This document shows positions 7,068 through 8,972 of a stretch of 8,972 nucleotides of DNA, piece by piece. Each line of letters begins with the position of its first letter. The first letter of the stretch is position 1. Origin of the DNA: an uncultured Blautia sp. (lineage in GTDB: Bacteria > Bacillota > Clostridia > Lachnospirales > Lachnospiraceae); assembly GCA_900556555.1 (NCBI GenBank), contig USPF01000065.1, positions 1-8,972 on the forward strand, given 5' to 3'. The notes under the pieces were generated by a model that was not told the DNA's origin, made no database searches, and saw only the letters and a list, made by a program, of their open reading frames with translations. Both the position numbers and the translations under genes were made by a program.

Positions 7068-8696
7068 CTATTTTTTCACATAATAAATCCTTGCTTCATA
7101 TGGTTGATAATAAGAACTGTCTATCTCAGTCTTATAATTACTGTAAAGAAGCTCCATATGTTCCCAGTCTCTCTCCTCTGGAAATACTGCTTTGTTCCCA
7201 TAAAAATTACAGATTACATACATCTTTTCCTGCTCATTTTCCCGTGTATATGCAAAAAAAGTTTCATCTTCCGAACACAGCAGTTCGAAATGTCCATCAA
7301 CAAAAACAGGATATTTTTTTCTAAGAGCAATCAATGTCTTATAGCACATAAATACAGACTCCGGATCGTTCAATTCCTCATTTGCATTGATCTCCATATA
7401 GTTCGGATTCACTTGAATCCACGGTCTGCCCATGGAAAATCCAGCGTTAGCTGATTGATCCCACTGCATCGGAGTCCGTGCGTTATCTCGCCCTTTTGCA
7501 TAAATGGATTCCATGATCTCAGATTTCGGATATCCCAATGCTTTTCGTTCCTGATACATATTTAGTATTTCAATATCCCGATACTCACTGATAGGATATC
7601 GGACATTCGTCATGCCGAGTTCTTCTCCCTGATAAATGTATGGAGTCCCCTGCATTCCATGAAGCAGGATTGCCAGCATCTTTGCAGATTCAATCCTGTA
7701 TTCCTTATCATTGCCCCATCTTGACACAATACGTGGCAAATCATGATTATCCCAGAACAGGCTGTTCCATCCACATCCATCCAGTGCTTTCTGCCATCGG
7801 CTGAGCGCTTTTTTCAGACTCAGAAGAGACAGTGGTGCAAGATCCCACTTTTCTTTTCCCACCTGCTGATCCAGTCCGATATGTTCAAACTGAAAGACCA
7901 TAGAAAATTCACTTCCATCTGGATTACTGTAAAGCTTGGCATTCTCTGTATTAGCTCCCCATGCCTCTCCTACCGTGATGAGATCTTCCTTTTGAAAAAC
8001 TGTTTTGCTCATCTCTCTGATAAATTCATGAAGTCTTGGTCCGTTGCAGGTAATTCTATGATCCGGCTCTTTTGCAATCTGGTCGATAACATCCAGACGA
8101 AAACCACCAATTCCTTTATCAATCCACCAGTTGATCATTTCATAAATTTCCTGACGGACTTTTGAATTTTCCCAGTTTAAGTCCGGCTGTTTGACGGAAA
8201 ATTGATGAAAATAATATTGTTTAACTTCCGGTACCCACTCCCATGCGGAGCCTCCAAAACACGCTTTCATATCATTCGGAAGGATTCCTTCCTCCCCATC
8301 TCTCCATACGTAATAATCATGATATGGGTTTTCACAGCTCTTTTTTGCCTCCTGAAACCAACGGTGTTCATCTGAGGTATGATTCAATACCAGATCCATA
8401 ATAATTCTAATATTGTGCTTTTTTGCTTCGCAAATAAGATGTTCCATATCCTGCATTGTTCCAAACATCGGATCAATATCCTGATAATCAGAGATATCAT
8501 ATCCATTATCATCCTGTGGCGATCGGTATACCGGAGAGAGCCACACTGCATCAATGCCAAGATTCTCCAGATAATCCAACCGCTGAATAATACCTCTTAA
8601 ATCCCCAATCCCATCGCCGTTACTGTCCTGAAAACTTTTCGGATATATCTGATATATCACTGCACTCTTCCACCATTTGTTTTTTTGTTCTGCCAT
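7068..8696 (-). CDS. Alpha-glucosidase, GH13 oligo-1,6-glucosidase type
   Basis: This cytoplasmic enzyme (no signal peptide) removes glucose from the non-reducing end of short alpha-glucosides. At 542 residues it is the usual length for oligo-1,6-glucosidase/dextran-glucosidase members (GH13 subfamily 31 by appearance). Visible are the domain A calcium-type loop DSNGDGIGD (24-32), region I DLVLNH (101-106), nucleophile Asp202 in GFRLDV, acid/base Glu244 in GEAWG, and the transition-state His318-Asp319 in NHDLPR. The GRDNARTPMQWD block (402-413) is also characteristic. Val203, directly after the nucleophile, is the residue associated in this family with action on alpha-1,6 bonds, as opposed to Ala or Thr in strict alpha-1,4 enzymes; I infer isomaltose-type substrates. 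Trehalose-6-phosphate hydrolase is the main alternative but fits the region motifs less well. The ATG at 8696 has GGAGGGA 4 nt upstream. It precedes the regulator genes, suggesting it processes the imported sugar. Confidence 0.93.
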   Translation of the reverse strand: MAEQKNKWWKSAVIYQIYPKSFQDSNGDGIGDLRGIIQRLDYLENLGIDAVWLSPVYRSPQDDNGYDISDYQDIDPMFGTMQDMEHLICEAKKHNIRIIMDLVLNHTSDEHRWFQEAKKSCENPYHDYYVWRDGEEGILPNDMKACFGGSAWEWVPEVKQYYFHQFSVKQPDLNWENSKVRQEIYEMINWWIDKGIGGFRLDVIDQIAKEPDHRITCNGPRLHEFIREMSKTVFQKEDLITVGEAWGANTENAKLYSNPDGSEFSMVFQFEHIGLDQQVGKEKWDLAPLSLLSLKKALSRWQKALDGCGWNSLFWDNHDLPRIVSRWGNDKEYRIESAKMLAILLHGMQGTPYIYQGEELGMTNVRYPISEYRDIEILNMYQERKALGYPKSEIMESIYAKGRDNARTPMQWDQSANAGFSMGRPWIQVNPNYMEINANEELNDPESVFMCYKTLIALRKKYPVFVDGHFELLCSEDETFFAYTRENEQEKMYVICNFYGNKAVFPEERDWEHMELLYSNYKTEIDSSYYQPYEARIYYVKK

Positions 8697-8700
8697 AAAA

Positions 8701-8748
8701 TCCCTCCAATATATTTCTGATTATAATTGTAAGAAATTCATTGAAATA
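8701..8748 (-). promoter_or_regulatory. Promoter and ribosome site of the alpha-glucosidase gene
   Basis: GGAGGGA (8701-8707) is a strong ribosome site. A perfect -10 TATAAT lies at 8720-8725, predicting a start near 8713 and a very short leader of about 17 nt. The -35 is poor: the hexamer at 17-bp spacing is TATTTC (8743-8748). A run of eight T residues on the coding strand (8757-8764) lies just upstream and could act like an UP element. The weak -35 suggests activator dependence. Confidence 0.5.
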
Positions 8749-8831
8749 AAGATAGCAAAAAAAATAACAATTTACACAACATTTTACCGAACCTTTCTAT
8801 CCCAACTAGATGAAGTCTAAATTCTAACAGA

Positions 8832-8865
8832 AAAATGGAGCATATCAACCCGACAGCCCCATTTT
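8832..8865 (-). terminator. Intrinsic terminator of the surface-protein gene
   Basis: AAAATGGGGC pairs with GCTCCATTTT as an uninterrupted 10-bp stem (one G-T pair) around a 14-nt loop, followed by TTTTTCTGTT overlapping the stem end. It lies 15 nt after the stop codon at 8881 and separates that gene from the sugar locus. Confidence 0.8.
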
Positions 8866-8880
8866 CCAAATCTATATCGC

Positions 8881-8972
8881 TTATTTTTTCTTTCTTCTGA
8901 TAATCACTACTGCGCCAACAGCTGCTACTGCTGCCACCAGAAGTACTGCCCACATGATCACATTGGCATTGT
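8881..8972 (-). CDS. C-terminal end of a cell-surface protein with membrane anchor (partial)
   Basis: Only the last 29 codons are inside the window. They encode NANVIMWAV, then a roughly 20-residue Ala/Val/Leu-rich hydrophobic helix, then the basic tail RRKKK and a TAA stop. A hydrophobic helix followed by Arg/Lys residues at the extreme C-terminus is the layout of sortase-processed cell-wall proteins. The two leading bases, AC, would complete a GAC (Asp) codon if an LPxTGD motif preceded, but that motif lies outside the window. A plain C-terminal membrane anchor is the alternative. The function of the protein cannot be read from this fragment. A good terminator follows, so it is probably not part of the sugar operon. 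Confidence 0.75.
   Translation of the reverse strand, partial: NANVIMWAVLLVAAVAAVGAVVIIRRKKK

Noticed and set aside
6975..7454. 159-codon plus-strand open frame
   Set aside because: It lies antisense across the alpha-glucosidase 3' end and the regulator start, both well supported. Its composition is that of a reverse-frame shadow and it has no convincing ribosome site or family motif.
7743..8165. 140-codon plus-strand open frame
   Set aside because: It is fully antisense to conserved catalytic parts of the alpha-glucosidase, with no recognisable domain and no upstream signal.
8757..8764. T8 tract on the coding strand as a second terminator
   Set aside because: No GC-containing stem precedes it. 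It is better explained as AT-rich DNA upstream of the enzyme promoter.
8738..8953. 71-codon minus-strand open frame between the surface protein and the enzyme
   Set aside because: It overlaps the surface-protein tail out of frame and runs through its terminator hairpin. The Ser-rich start is the frame-shifted reading of the Ala/Val helix codons. It has no ribosome site.
1..8972. tRNA/rRNA genes, CRISPR arrays, insertion sequences, phage or toxin-antitoxin genes
   Set aside because: I looked for these on both strands and saw none. Genes fill nearly the whole window with short gaps and uniform composition.

Overview
The window reads as one carbohydrate-uptake locus from a low-GC Gram-positive bacterium, most likely a gut Clostridia/Lachnospiraceae-type organism. 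This rests on AT-rich non-coding DNA, strong GGAGG-type ribosome sites, a lipoprotein-type binding protein, YesM/YesN-type regulators, LplB/LplC-type permeases, and a C-terminal membrane anchor of the cell-wall-protein type at the right edge. The taxon is inferred from protein style only. Every supported gene is on the minus strand, so the locus is read from right to left.

Layout in transcription order: (1) 8881-8972, the last 29 codons of a surface-anchored protein, followed by a clear intrinsic terminator at 8832-8865. (2) A promoter around 8720-8748 and a GH13 alpha-glucosidase of the oligo-1,6-glucosidase type (7068-8696). (3) A 37-bp hairpin (7019-7055) that may partly terminate the enzyme transcript and overlaps a possible weak promoter. 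(4) A YesN-like response regulator (5465-6985) and a YesM-like sensor histidine kinase (3741-5459), separated by 5 nt. (5) A terminator-like hairpin, then a 157-bp gap holding a good promoter, a 9-bp direct repeat around its -35 region, and a perfect 12-bp palindrome just after the predicted transcription start. (6) A sugar-binding lipoprotein (1886-3583), an intergenic hairpin, and two permeases (917-1831 and 5-898).

Working model: the kinase senses an extracellular or envelope signal and phosphorylates the AraC-type regulator. The regulator then activates the binding-protein/permease operon, possibly through the direct repeat. The lipoprotein captures an oligosaccharide and the two permeases import it. 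The cytoplasmic GH13 enzyme releases glucose from non-reducing alpha-linked ends. The enzyme's catalytic-site signature suggests isomalto-oligosaccharides or related alpha-glucosides. No ATPase gene is present, which is usual for this transporter class because it commonly shares an MsmX-type ATPase encoded elsewhere. The last permease ends 4 bases from the window edge, so the operon may continue.

The gene content is a recognisable module and I see no wholly new system. The points most worth a second look are the regulatory DNA in front of the binding-protein gene, the hairpin/promoter overlap between enzyme and regulator, and the enzyme-first gene order.
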